Below are positions 7,718-14,666 of a DNA stretch of 23,679 nt, piece after piece. The notes under the pieces were generated by a model. It was not told the DNA's origin. It did not search any database and saw nothing but the letters and a program-made list of their open reading frames with translations. A program made the position numbers and the translations under genes. The stretch is from a virus, in IMG/VR virus record IMGVR_UViG_3300034105_001215, positions 1 through 23,679 of that record; one strand, given 5' to 3'. Within the stretch, counting starts at the first letter, position 1; each line of letters opens with the position of its first letter.

Positions 7718-7860
7718 TAAAACACATTTTAGAATTATTAGCATTGCACGAACACTACGGACAAAGCGAAGTAATAGAAATAGCGAAAGGAAAATATAAA
7801 TTAATAACTACTTGGAGTCAAGTATTTGAACAAATAAAAAGACAATGGAGAATAAGGTAG
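7714..7860 (+). CDS. Small protein before the tape measure (48 aa)
   Basis: A frame from ATG 7714 to TAG 7858-7860 overlaps the hub gene as ATGA and the tape measure gene by 16 bases. The 48-residue product (MIKHILELLALHEHYGQSE, and later ITTWSQVFEQIKRQW) is helical with His and Trp residues. Short proteins of this kind commonly sit between tail genes in phages of this group, but I do not know their role. The overlap at both ends supports a genuine coupled gene. Confidence 0.6.
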   Translation: MIKHILELLALHEHYGQSEVIEIAKGKYKLITTWSQVFEQIKRQWRIR

Positions 7861-9680
7861 TTACATTAAAAATAGAAAGCAATTTAGATAGTATTACTAA
7901 AGACGTTAAAAAATTAGGTAATTCTTTTGAAGATACTGCTGACGAAATAAAAGGCATACAACAATCAACTAAAAATGCTGAAGCAGGAGTTAAATCTTTA
8001 GCAGATGGATTTAAAGGAATGGGTTTAGCTATTAAAGCAATTGGTATTGGTTTAGTAATGGAAGCCTTTAATTTATTTAAAGAAGTATTAGGTAAGAATC
8101 AAAAAGTAGTAGACACATTTAATACTGTTATTGGTGCTTTGTCTATTGCATTTAATGATTTATTTGGTTTTGTAATGGATAATTTCCCTACAGTAATTAA
8201 AATTTTTAAAGATGTATTTGAAAACCCTACAAAATATTTACAAAAGTTTGGTGATTTAGTTAAAGAAAATTTAATTGAAAGATTTAATTCATTTTTAGAT
8301 ACAATAGGTTACGTTGGTGAATCAATTAAAAAAGTATTTGAAGGTGATTTTGCAGGCGCTATGGAATCTGTAAAGAAAGCTGGAAAAGAATCTTTAGATG
8401 TTTTAACAGGTGTTAATAATTCATTTGATAGAGGTAAAAAAATAGTTGGCGATGCTGCTGATGCAATTGGTAACTATGCAGTTAAAACTTATAATGCATC
8501 TGAAGCAAATATTAAACTACAAAATTCTGCCCTTATAGCTGCTGCTGAACAAGCTAAATTAGTTGAACAATATGATAGACAAGCAGAAAGTCAAAGGCAA
8601 ATTAGGGATAATGATTTATTATCTATTTCAGATAGAATAAAAGCTAATGATAAATTAAAAACTATATTAGAAAAACAAGAAGCGGCTATGCTTAAGGCAG
8701 CAAATTTACAAAAAGATGCTGCAGCAGCTACATATAATCTTAATAAAACAACAGAAAATAGAGTTGCGTTAATTAATGCTGAAGCAAATGTAGAAGGAGT
8801 ATTAGCACAAATTAAAGGTTTAAAAAGTGAACAACTTGCGAATGAAAATTCATTAACAAAAGAATCTAATGATTTATTACAAAGTCAAATAGATACAAAA
8901 AATGAATTAAATGTTAAATCAAAACAATTTGATTCAGAACAAGAATTAACTGAAATTAAAAAATTAGAAAAGCAAAGGGAAGTTATAACGTTACAACAAG
9001 AAATAGACAATGCTGAATTATTGCGTAAAAGAAAATTATATGCCGATGGAACACAAGCAAGAGTAGATGCTGAAAATGAGTTTTTAATTAAAAAACAAGA
9101 AACAGATAATGCTTTAGTTACTAATCAATCTGAAACTAATAAGAAATTAAAAGCAGATGCTGAAGCACTTAGAGATGCTAAATTAGCTATTAGAAATGCA
9201 GAATTAGATGCAGTTAGTGGCGGTATTAATATATTAAAAGGAGTATTTGAAAAAAATAAAGGGATACAAAAAGGATTATTAATAGCTGAAAATGCAGCAG
9301 GTATTGCTAAGATTATAATTAATACAATGGCTGCAAATGCAAAGGCATTATTATTAGGGCCTGTATTAGCACCGCCAACAATAACTGCAAACACTATTAG
9401 CGCAAGTATTGGTGTAGCTTCTTCAATTGCTGCAACTGCAAAAGGATTAGCTGCTTTAGGAGGTGGTTCTGCTGGTGGTTCAAGTTCAGTTAGTAGTGGA
9501 GGTATGGCTGCTCCTGCTGCTCCTAACTTCAATGTAGTAGGTGCAAGTTCAACAAATCAATTAGCACAAACAATTGGTTCACAACAACAACAACCTATAA
9601 AGGCTTATGTAGTAGCGAATGATGTGACAACTCAACAAGGCTTGGATAGAAATATAGTACAATCAGCAAGTATAGGATAA
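7845..9680 (+). CDS. Tail tape measure protein
   Basis: The 611-residue protein is mostly alpha-helical. It has long coiled-coil stretches (about residues 240-460), a hydrophobic N-terminal segment (GMGLAIKAIGIGLVMEAF, about 57-74) and a Gly/Ala/Ser-rich region near 515-560. The tail ends PIKAYVVANDVTTQQGLD, a C-terminal signature I associate with tape measures of Bacteroidetes phages. It sets tail length and is passed into the host envelope during DNA ejection. By the common ratio of about 1.5 angstrom per residue this would correspond to a fairly short siphovirus tail. That estimate assumes an all-helical protein. Confidence 0.85.
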   Translation: MENKVVTLKIESNLDSITKDVKKLGNSFEDTADEIKGIQQSTKNAEAGVKSLADGFKGMGLAIKAIGIGLVMEAFNLFKEVLGKNQKVVDTFNTVIGALSIAFNDLFGFVMDNFPTVIKIFKDVFENPTKYLQKFGDLVKENLIERFNSFLDTIGYVGESIKKVFEGDFAGAMESVKKAGKESLDVLTGVNNSFDRGKKIVGDAADAIGNYAVKTYNASEANIKLQNSALIAAAEQAKLVEQYDRQAESQRQIRDNDLLSISDRIKANDKLKTILEKQEAAMLKAANLQKDAAAATYNLNKTTENRVALINAEANVEGVLAQIKGLKSEQLANENSLTKESNDLLQSQIDTKNELNVKSKQFDSEQELTEIKKLEKQREVITLQQEIDNAELLRKRKLYADGTQARVDAENEFLIKKQETDNALVTNQSETNKKLKADAEALRDAKLAIRNAELDAVSGGINILKGVFEKNKGIQKGLLIAENAAGIAKIIINTMAANAKALLLGPVLAPPTITANTISASIGVASSIAATAKGLAALGGGSAGGSSSVSSGGMAAPAAPNFNVVGASSTNQLAQTIGSQQQQPIKAYVVANDVTTQQGLDRNIVQSASIG

Positions 9681-9747
9681 AAAGTGCACCACATATGATA
9701 TATAAAACAAATAAAAATTAAATTAATTATAATTAAAAAAATATAAG

Positions 9748-10338
9748 ATGCGAATAGTAGAATTAATAATAGATGAAAATGAAAAGTTAAGTGGAATAGA
9801 TGCAGTTTCAATTGTAGAATTCCCTGCAATAGAATCTAACTTTATTGCATTAAGCGAACATTTAGAACTTGCAAAAGTAGATGATGAAAAAAAGATTTTA
9901 ATGGGTGCTGCATTAATACCAAATAAAAACATTTACAGAAGAAATGGAAATGATGAATATTATATTTTCTTTTCAGAAGATACAGTACGCAAAGCAAGTG
10001 AATTATTTTTAATGAATAGCAATCAAAACAACGCTACATTAGAACACGAAAAGAAACTAAAGGATTTAACTGTAGTTGAATCTTGGATAGTTGAAGATAC
10101 TGAAATGGATAAATCTAAAAAGTATGACTTAAATGCACCCGTAGGTACTTGGATGGTATCTATGAAAGTAAACAATGAAGCTATATGGAATGACTTTGTG
10201 AAAACAGGAAAAGTTAAAGGCTTTAGCATCGAAGGATATTTTTCAGACAAATTAGAAATGAGTTTAGAATTTGCAAAAGAACAAGAACTATTAGATAAAA
10301 TAAAATCAATTATAAATAATGCTGAAATTAATAAATAA
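9748..10338 (+). CDS. Prohead protease, XkdF/S78-like
   Basis: The 196-residue protein matches the XkdF-like (peptidase S78_2) prohead protease layout. An N-terminal strand region leads to LMGAALIPNKNIYR (51-64). The candidate catalytic histidine is His100 in ATLEHEKKL. A conserved segment, VVESWIVEDTEMDKSKKY, leads to VGTWMVSMKV. The candidate nucleophile is Ser160 in GFSIEGYF. It would cleave scaffold and capsid precursors inside the procapsid. The position directly before the scaffold and capsid genes supports this. The third catalytic residue is not certain from sequence alone. A 67-base AT-rich gap precedes it. Confidence 0.8.
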   Translation: MRIVELIIDENEKLSGIDAVSIVEFPAIESNFIALSEHLELAKVDDEKKILMGAALIPNKNIYRRNGNDEYYIFFSEDTVRKASELFLMNSNQNNATLEHEKKLKDLTVVESWIVEDTEMDKSKKYDLNAPVGTWMVSMKVNNEAIWNDFVKTGKVKGFSIEGYFSDKLEMSLEFAKEQELLDKIKSIINNAEINK

Positions 10339-10342
10339 AATT

Positions 10343-10528
10343 ATGGGAAATAAAACAAGTTCACCAAAAGGTGGTAAAAGAGGTTGCGTATGTAAAGATG
10401 GAACATACAGTTCAAAATGTTGTAATGGTGAGTTATCAGAACAAGGAATTGGAAGTTTAACAAATCAACAAGTTGTTGTAACAACTAATACAGATAACAC
10501 AAGAACTATAACTAATGTAAGTTCGTAA
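10343..10528 (+). CDS. Small Cys-rich protein of the head module (61 aa)
   Basis: The start at 10343 is preferred over 10319, because 10319 would overlap the protease gene by 20 bases while 10343 follows its stop by four bases. The first part holds a Cys cluster (RGCVCKDGTYSSKCC, residues 12-26), then NGELSEQGIGSL, then a Thr-rich tail. From memory, proteins with CxC...YS..CC and Q-GIG are recurrent in Bacteroidetes phages next to capsid genes. A metal site or disulfide knot is possible. Function unknown. Confidence 0.65.
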   Translation: MGNKTSSPKGGKRGCVCKDGTYSSKCCNGELSEQGIGSLTNQQVVVTTNTDNTRTITNVSS

Positions 10529-10578
10529 TTTATAACAAATATAAATAATATTAATTTAAACTATAAATACTTATAAAT

Positions 10579-11127
10579 ATGAATGTGATTAACGAAATTA
10601 AAACGCTTTTGGGAATGGAGATAAAACTTGCCCAAATGAAACTTAAAGATGGTATTACAGTAATCGAAGCAGATGCTTTTGAACCTGAACAAGCTGTTTT
10701 TATAGTAAACGGTGAAGAACGTATTGCAATGCCAGTTGGTGAATACGAACTTGAAGATGGAATGATTTTAGTAGTAGCCGTTGAAGGTATTATTGCTGAA
10801 ATTAAAGAAGCTGCAATTGAAGAAGAATCACCTGAAGCAGAAGAAGAAGTTGAAGTTGAAGCACAAGCTGAAACAGTTGCAACTCCTAAAAGAATCGTTG
10901 AATCAGTTTCTAAAGAAATGTTCTTTGCTGAAATTGAAAAACTAAGAACTGAAATTGCTGAATTAAAATCAGTAAAAGAAGTTGTTAAAGAAGAATTAAG
11001 TTCAGAAGTTGTTGTTGAACCATTAACACACTCACCTGAAGTTAAAAACGAAGTTAAACTAAATAAAATATCAACTAATCGCCAAATGACTACACAAGAT
11101 ATAGTTATGGCAAAACTTTTTAATTAA
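10579..11127 (+). CDS. Probable capsid scaffold protein
   Basis: The 182-residue protein has a strand-rich N-terminal part (MKLKDGITVIEADAFE, then VNGEERIAMPVGEYE). A highly acidic Glu/Val/Ala linker follows at about 81-100 (EEESPEAEEEVEVEAQAE). A coiled-coil helix comes next at about 115-140. The C-terminus is basic (NRQMTTQDIVMAKLFN). Acidic, coiled-coil proteins immediately before the major capsid gene are usually scaffolds that guide shell assembly and are removed by the protease. The C-terminal basic end may contact the capsid protein. The gene is six bases from the capsid gene. Scaffold function is inferred from composition and position. Confidence 0.7.
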   Translation: MNVINEIKTLLGMEIKLAQMKLKDGITVIEADAFEPEQAVFIVNGEERIAMPVGEYELEDGMILVVAVEGIIAEIKEAAIEEESPEAEEEVEVEAQAETVATPKRIVESVSKEMFFAEIEKLRTEIAELKSVKEVVKEELSSEVVVEPLTHSPEVKNEVKLNKISTNRQMTTQDIVMAKLFN

Positions 11128-11133
11128 TAAACT

Positions 11134-12078
11134 ATGGCTACTACAACATCAATTACAACTACCTATGCTGGGGAGTTTGCAGGAAAATATATTTCTGCTG
11201 CATTATTATCAGGTTCTACAATCGCTAATGGCGGTATTGAAGTAAAACCAAACATTAAATACAAAGAAGTTATCAAAAGAATTGCTACTGACGGAATCGT
11301 TAAAAATGCAACTTGTGATTTTGATGCTACTTCTACTGTAACATTAACTGAAAGAGTAATTACTCCTGAGGAATTCCAAGTAAATTTACAACTTTGTAAG
11401 AAGGACTTCAAATCTGATTGGGAAGCGGTTCAAATGGGGTATTCTGCATTTGATAATTTACCTCCAAGTTTTGCTGATTTCTTATTAGCACACGTTGTTT
11501 CTAAAATTGCTGAAAAAACAGAACAAAACATTTGGAAAGGTGTTAATGCTACTGCAGGTGAATTTGACGGATTCTTAACTCTTGCTGCTGCTGATGCTGC
11601 TGTTCTTGATGTAGCTTCTCCTGCTTCGGGTGGTGTTACTGCTGCTAACGTAATTGCTGAACTTGGAAAAGTTGTTGATTTGATTCCTGCTTCACTTTAC
11701 GGAAAAGAAGATTTATATCTTTATGTTTCACAATCTGTAGCTCGTGATTATGTACGTGCTTTAGGTGGATTCGGAGCAAGTGGTTTAGGTTCAAATGGTA
11801 CTAACAATTTAGGTACACAATGGTTCAATAATGGTTCATTATCTTTTGATGGTGTTAAAATCTTTGTTTGTAACGGAATGACAAATGATTATATGATGGC
11901 TGCACAAAAATCTAACTTATATTTTGGAACTGGTTTATTATCTGACCAAAACGAAATCAAGGTAATTGATATGGCTGACATCGATGGTTCAGAAAATGTA
12001 AGAGTAGTAGCCCGTTTTACTGCTACTGTTCAATATGGTGTTGGTGCTGAAATCGTTCTTTACACACCTGCAGCATAA
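11134..12078 (+). CDS. Major capsid protein
   Basis: The 314-residue protein follows the protease and scaffold genes and precedes an efficient terminator, as expected for the most heavily expressed structural gene. It begins MATTTSITTTYAGEFAGKYI and has a mid-region of alternating helices and strands (EEFQVNLQLCKKDF). Gly/Ala-rich loops include ALGGFGASGLGSNG, and the C-terminus is strand-rich (VRVVARFTATVQYGVGAEIV). The codons are the least AT-skewed of the structural genes, and several alanine and glycine codons use GCT and GGT. HK97 fold is assumed because all tailed phages use it, although the sequence alone does not prove it. Confidence 0.8.
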   Translation: MATTTSITTTYAGEFAGKYISAALLSGSTIANGGIEVKPNIKYKEVIKRIATDGIVKNATCDFDATSTVTLTERVITPEEFQVNLQLCKKDFKSDWEAVQMGYSAFDNLPPSFADFLLAHVVSKIAEKTEQNIWKGVNATAGEFDGFLTLAAADAAVLDVASPASGGVTAANVIAELGKVVDLIPASLYGKEDLYLYVSQSVARDYVRALGGFGASGLGSNGTNNLGTQWFNNGSLSFDGVKIFVCNGMTNDYMMAAQKSNLYFGTGLLSDQNEIKVIDMADIDGSENVRVVARFTATVQYGVGAEIVLYTPAA

Positions 12079-12087
12079 TTATAAAAT

Positions 12088-12118
12088 AAAGGGTAGGTAA
12101 TATTATCTACCCTTTTTT
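12088..12118 (+). terminator. Terminator after the major capsid gene
   Basis: A nine-pair stem, AAAGGGTAG (12088-12096) with CTACCCTTT (12107-12115), is followed by T 12113-12118. It lies within the 64-base gap before the tube-like genes and probably sets the ratio of capsid to downstream transcripts. Confidence 0.85.
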
Positions 12119-12142
12119 ATTAACTTTAAAAATACATAGACT

Positions 12143-12694
12143 ATGCCTTGCGATATATCATTAGGACGTGCTGAACAATGTAAAAATTCAGTAGGAGGAT
12201 TAAAAGCAGCATACTTCATTAATTGGGGTGATGCTACAACGGTAACATATTCTGCAACTGCAGGACAAGAAGATGTTATAACTGCTTTAGGTGGTACACC
12301 AGTAGGTTATAAATATGAATTGAAGGGAACTTCAACTTTTGAACAAACTGTAACAAGTTCAAGAGAAAACGGTACTACATTTGTAGACCAAAAATTAAGT
12401 TTAAGTTTGAAAAAATTATCTATTGCTGACCACAAACAATTGAAATTACTTTCTTACGGAAGACCACAAGTTATCATTGAAGATAATAATGGAAGTTTCT
12501 TTATGGCAGGTTTAACTAAAGGTATGGATTTGGTAACTTCAACTATTTCAAGTGGTGCTGCAATGGGCGATATGAGTGGTTATAAAATTGAACTTCAAGG
12601 TATGGAACCTTTAGCAGCAAATTTCATAGTACCAACTGCTGGTACATTAGTTAGTGCAGTTTTAGCTTCTATCGTTGAAGGTACTGTAGCATAA
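12143..12694 (+). CDS. Tail-tube-like protein, paralogue A (183 aa)
   Basis: This 183-residue strand-rich protein begins MPCDISLGRAEQCKNSVGG and contains YKYELKGTSTFEQTV, the motif SSRENGTTF, LKKLSIADHKQLKLLSYGRP, EDNNGSFFMAGL and AAMGDMSGYKIELQGME. These are features I associate with a tail tube or tail-tube-like structural protein in Bacteroidetes phages. A strand-rich fold and its location after the capsid gene are consistent with that. It is clearly paralogous to the next gene. Tube versus head decoration cannot be settled from sequence alone. Confidence 0.6.
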   Translation: MPCDISLGRAEQCKNSVGGLKAAYFINWGDATTVTYSATAGQEDVITALGGTPVGYKYELKGTSTFEQTVTSSRENGTTFVDQKLSLSLKKLSIADHKQLKLLSYGRPQVIIEDNNGSFFMAGLTKGMDLVTSTISSGAAMGDMSGYKIELQGMEPLAANFIVPTAGTLVSAVLASIVEGTVA

Positions 12695-12717
12695 TATTAA
12701 TTTTAAAAAAGTAGACT

Positions 12718-13257
12718 ATGCCTTGTGATATAACCTTGGGAAGAGCGGAACAATGTAAGAATGTTATTGGTGGAATAAAAGCTGTTTATCTTTTTAATTA
12801 TCTTAGTAATGAAGTTATAACTGTTGATAGCAATGATGTAATACAAAATGTGGCAAATGCTACTGAAGCATCAGTATATAAATACGAGTTAAAAGGAGCT
12901 TCAACTTTTGAACAAACAATTACCTCATCAAGAGAAAATGGTTCGTCTTTTGTAGAACAGAAATTAACTTTACATTTAAAGAAATTATCTGTTGCTGACC
13001 ACAAACAACTTAAAATTTTAAGTTATGGTAGACCAAGAATATTTATAGAAGATAACAACGGTAACATATTTTTAGCTGGAAAAGAAAAAGGTATGGAATT
13101 AACTACTTCTACAATTTCTACAGGTGCATCAATGAGTGATATGTCAGGTTATAAATTAGAGTTTTTAGGAACTGAATATATTTCTGCTAATTTTATTCTT
13201 AATAACGATTTAGATTCTATTGGATTAGAATTTATTGTTGTAGGTACTGTAGCATAA
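12718..13257 (+). CDS. Tail-tube-like protein, paralogue B (179 aa)
   Basis: The protein repeats the pattern of its upstream neighbour: MPCDITLGRAEQCKN, YKYELKGASTFEQTI, SSRENGSSF, LKKLSVADHKQLKILSYGRP, EDNNGNIFLAGK, MSDMSGYKLEF. The block GRAEQCKN and the core from YKYELKG to MSGYK are strongly conserved, while residues 28-50 and the C-terminus diverge. The leader (TTAAAAA and GTAGACTATGCC) is also duplicated. This implies a tandem gene duplication. The second copy may be a minor tube or cap subunit. Two adjacent AUG starts with nearly the same context suggest similar translation levels. Confidence 0.6.
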   Translation: MPCDITLGRAEQCKNVIGGIKAVYLFNYLSNEVITVDSNDVIQNVANATEASVYKYELKGASTFEQTITSSRENGSSFVEQKLTLHLKKLSVADHKQLKILSYGRPRIFIEDNNGNIFLAGKEKGMELTTSTISTGASMSDMSGYKLEFLGTEYISANFILNNDLDSIGLEFIVVGTVA

Positions 13258-13280
13258 TATTATTATTTGTTTTTTTTATA

Positions 13281-13317
13281 AAAAGGTGTACTTTAATTAG
13301 TATGCCTTTTTTGTTTT
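13281..13317 (+). terminator. Terminator after the tube-like genes
   Basis: An 11-pair imperfect stem, AAAAGGTGTAC (13281-13291) with GTATGCCTTTT (13300-13310), contains two G-T wobbles. T-rich sequence follows (TTGTTTT). Confidence 0.75.
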
Positions 13318-13353
13318 AAAACAATTCTTATTTATATTTATTATAATTAAAAA
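13316..13353 (+). repeat. 38-bp direct repeat, copy 1
   Basis: It begins TTAAAACAATTC and ends TATAATTAAAAA. It is identical over 38 bases to 14209-14246, and the two copies enclose the four-gene reverse cassette. The A-tract at its right end doubles as the T-tract of the minus-strand terminator. Confidence 0.9.
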
Positions 13354-13378
13354 AGGGTAACTTAATTGATACCCTTTT
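13345..13378 (-). terminator. Terminator of the minus-strand cassette
   Basis: The stem is AAAAGGGTA (13351-13359) with TACCCTTTT (13370-13378). Read on the minus strand it is followed by a run of six T (13354-13349). The stem overlaps the last codons of the 64-aa gene. The plus strand also has T after it, so it may work in both directions. Confidence 0.75.
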
Positions 13379-13556
13379 CTTTTTGTAATTCTTCTAATAT
13401 TAAACGAATGTTAGTTATTTCAAGTTTAAGATTAGATATAATATTATCAGCAGCTTTTATTTTACCTTCTGCACTATATTTATATCTATCTAATGATTTA
13501 TTTTCTATTTTTAAATCTACTATTTCTTCTATTAAATATTTTACTACTTCTTTCAT
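13362..13556 (-). CDS. Cassette gene 4: coiled-coil protein (64 aa)
   Basis: This minus-strand gene encodes 64 residues, mostly one long heptad-like helix (YLIEEIVDLKIENKSLDRYK, then DNIISNLKLEITNIRLILEE), with Lys/Glu-rich polar faces. It starts one base after the stop of the 85-aa gene (TAA T ATG), so it is probably coupled to it. Its last codons lie in the terminator stem. No enzymatic residues or membrane segment are visible. A role as a dimeric adapter or binding protein is possible but is only inference. Confidence 0.6.
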   Translation of the reverse strand: MKEVVKYLIEEIVDLKIENKSLDRYKYSAEGKIKAADNIISNLKLEITNIRLILEELQKEKGIN

Positions 13557-13557
13557 A

Positions 13558-13815
13558 TTACTCTTTTATTGCTGTTATTAATTTATATAAAAATCTATAA
13601 TTTGTTTGTGAGTAAATATATTGAATAAAAGTTATTTTATAATCAATATATTCATTATTATTTTGAATAGTTATTATTTCATTTGTTTTATGATTTATTT
13701 GTTTATCACAAAAATATTCGTGTTCTAAATTACCTTTTTTAATTAAAACATATTTTGTTCTTGTTTTTAAACTTAAATCTATATTATCTAATCTTGTTTC
13801 TATTAATTTACTCAT
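13558..13815 (-). CDS. Cassette gene 3: hypothetical protein (85 aa)
   Basis: The 85-residue basic protein opens MSKLIETRLDNIDLSLKTR. Strand and loop sequence follows (KYVLIKKGNLEHEYFCDKQI), ending in an aromatic helix (TFIQYIYSQTNYRFLYKLI). It has one His and one Cys but no clear motif. The minus-strand leader AAATTAATGTAATG before its start is repeated at the start of cassette gene 2. I do not recognise the family. It lies in the same operon as the two coiled-coil proteins. Confidence 0.55.
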   Translation of the reverse strand: MSKLIETRLDNIDLSLKTRTKYVLIKKGNLEHEYFCDKQINHKTNEIITIQNNNEYIDYKITFIQYIYSQTNYRFLYKLITAIKE

Positions 13816-13842
13816 TACATTAATTTCTTAAAATTATAATAT

Positions 13843-14001
13843 TCATTGATTTACTAAAATTTCACACCAATAATTTAAAAGTGTGTTGTTTTCTTTTTTT
13901 AATTTATTATTTTCTTCTTTTAATTTTAAAATTTCTGAATATAATTTATTATTTATTTCTAAAAAATGCTCCATTTTTTTTTTATATTGTCCCTCGTTCA
14001 T
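13843..14001 (-). CDS. Cassette gene 2: coiled-coil protein (52 aa)
   Basis: The frame runs from ATG (14001-13999) to TGA (13845-13843). It encodes 52 residues: a short basic start, a Lys/Glu/Asn-rich helix (KLKEENNKLKKENNTLL, residues 27-43), then NYWCEILVNQ. The heptad spacing of Leu and Ile suggests a coiled coil of about 30 residues. A run of ten T on the plus strand (13974-13983) makes the Lys7-Lys9 region sensitive to indels. If that run is a sequencing slip, the internal Met10 could be the start. Stop and start of the upstream gene overlap by one base (TAATG). Confidence 0.55.
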   Translation of the reverse strand: MNEGQYKKKMEHFLEINNKLYSEILKLKEENNKLKKENNTLLNYWCEILVNQ

Positions 14002-14132
14002 TACATTAATTTATTTAAGTTAAACACAAATTGACTACCATCTTCAAATCTAAACAAACCAAAGTTTTTATTTGTTTGTATTAAAGTTACTATTGTATTA
14101 TTCCAAAACCTATACTTTGTTCCTATTTCCAT
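14001..14132 (-). CDS. Cassette gene 1: small beta protein (43 aa)
   Basis: This is the first gene of the minus-strand operon, 43 residues from ATG at 14132 to TAA at 14001. The sequence alternates strands and turns (GTKYRFWNNTIVTLIQTNK, then FGLFRFEDGSQFVFNLNKL). This resembles a small barrel of the SH3 type, but similarity to a named family is not established. A minus-strand promoter-like box lies 24 bases before the start. It is coupled to the next gene by a TAATG overlap. Confidence 0.55.
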   Translation of the reverse strand: MEIGTKYRFWNNTIVTLIQTNKNFGLFRFEDGSQFVFNLNKLM

Positions 14133-14156
14133 TTTTTTTGTTTTAAATTGTTTTGA

Positions 14157-14164
14157 CAAATATA
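14157..14164 (-). promoter_or_regulatory. Minus-strand -7 box for the cassette operon
   Basis: The plus-strand bases CAAATATA read TATATTTG on the minus strand, the Bacteroidetes -7 consensus, 24 bases before the first cassette gene. A TTG lies upstream at 15-base spacing, closer than the usual 19 or so. Confidence 0.55.
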
Positions 14165-14208
14165 TAAAACTTTATAATACAAAATCTACTTTAACAAATA
14201 TTTAACTA

Positions 14209-14246
14209 TTAAAACAATTCTTATTTATATTTATTATAATTAAAAA
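14209..14246 (+). repeat. 38-bp direct repeat, copy 2
   Basis: This is the exact second copy of 13316-13353. It ends six bases before ATG 14253. Recombination between copies would remove the cassette and leave one copy as the leader of the 137-aa gene. Confidence 0.9.
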
Positions 14247-14252
14247 TATTAT

Positions 14253-14666
14253 ATGATAATTTTAAAAGAGCAAATAGAATCACAAACTATAAAATTCATA
14301 CCGAGATTTTACTCGGCAGATACTCTTATTTTAAGAAACGAAACAACTAATATTTCAGTTACATTAAATCCTACATTTGTAGTTGATGGATATTATTTAA
14401 AATGTGATTTAGCTTTAGATTTAAAAGAAAATACTTTTTATAATTTAACTATTTTAAGTACTGCTTTGCCTTTTACTGCTGACAATGGAATTAAAACAGC
14501 TGATAATAATATATTAACTGCAGATATGACACAATTTAGTAGTGAGAATTCTTTAATTTATAGAGATAAAATCTTTTGTACAAATCAAAACAAGAATAAC
14601 TATACTGTTAATGAGAATCAATACGTAGCAAACGTTACAACAAACGAATTTAAAATATATGAGTAA
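14253..14666 (+). CDS. Pre-portal hypothetical structural protein (137 aa)
   Basis: The 137-residue beta-rich protein has FIPRFYSADTLILRNE near the N-terminus, then FYNLTILSTALPF, and a C-terminal part with LIYRDKIFCTNQN and NYTVNENQY. From memory, proteins with a terminal RDKIFCT segment are found just before the portal gene in Bacteroidetes phages. Its stop overlaps the portal start by 8 bases, so it is probably coupled. Function unknown. Head-associated or fibre-attachment roles are possible. Confidence 0.6.
   Translation: MIILKEQIESQTIKFIPRFYSADTLILRNETTNISVTLNPTFVVDGYYLKCDLALDLKENTFYNLTILSTALPFTADNGIKTADNNILTADMTQFSSENSLIYRDKIFCTNQNKNNYTVNENQYVANVTTNEFKIYE

Noticed and set aside
9125-9532. 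Minus-strand open frame of 135 aa antisense to the tape measure
   Set aside because: It is an Ala/Pro/Ile-rich shadow produced by the Ala/Gly-rich tape-measure codons, with no promoter box and no neighbour on the same strand.
13366-13581. Plus-strand open frame (71 aa) over the cassette
   Set aside because: The cassette codons fit the minus strand, where four short genes tile the region with coupled starts, a promoter box and a terminator.
13282-14208. CRISPR array or other regularly spaced repeats in the cassette
   Set aside because: Only two repeat copies were found, 893 bases apart, with genes between them rather than spacers.
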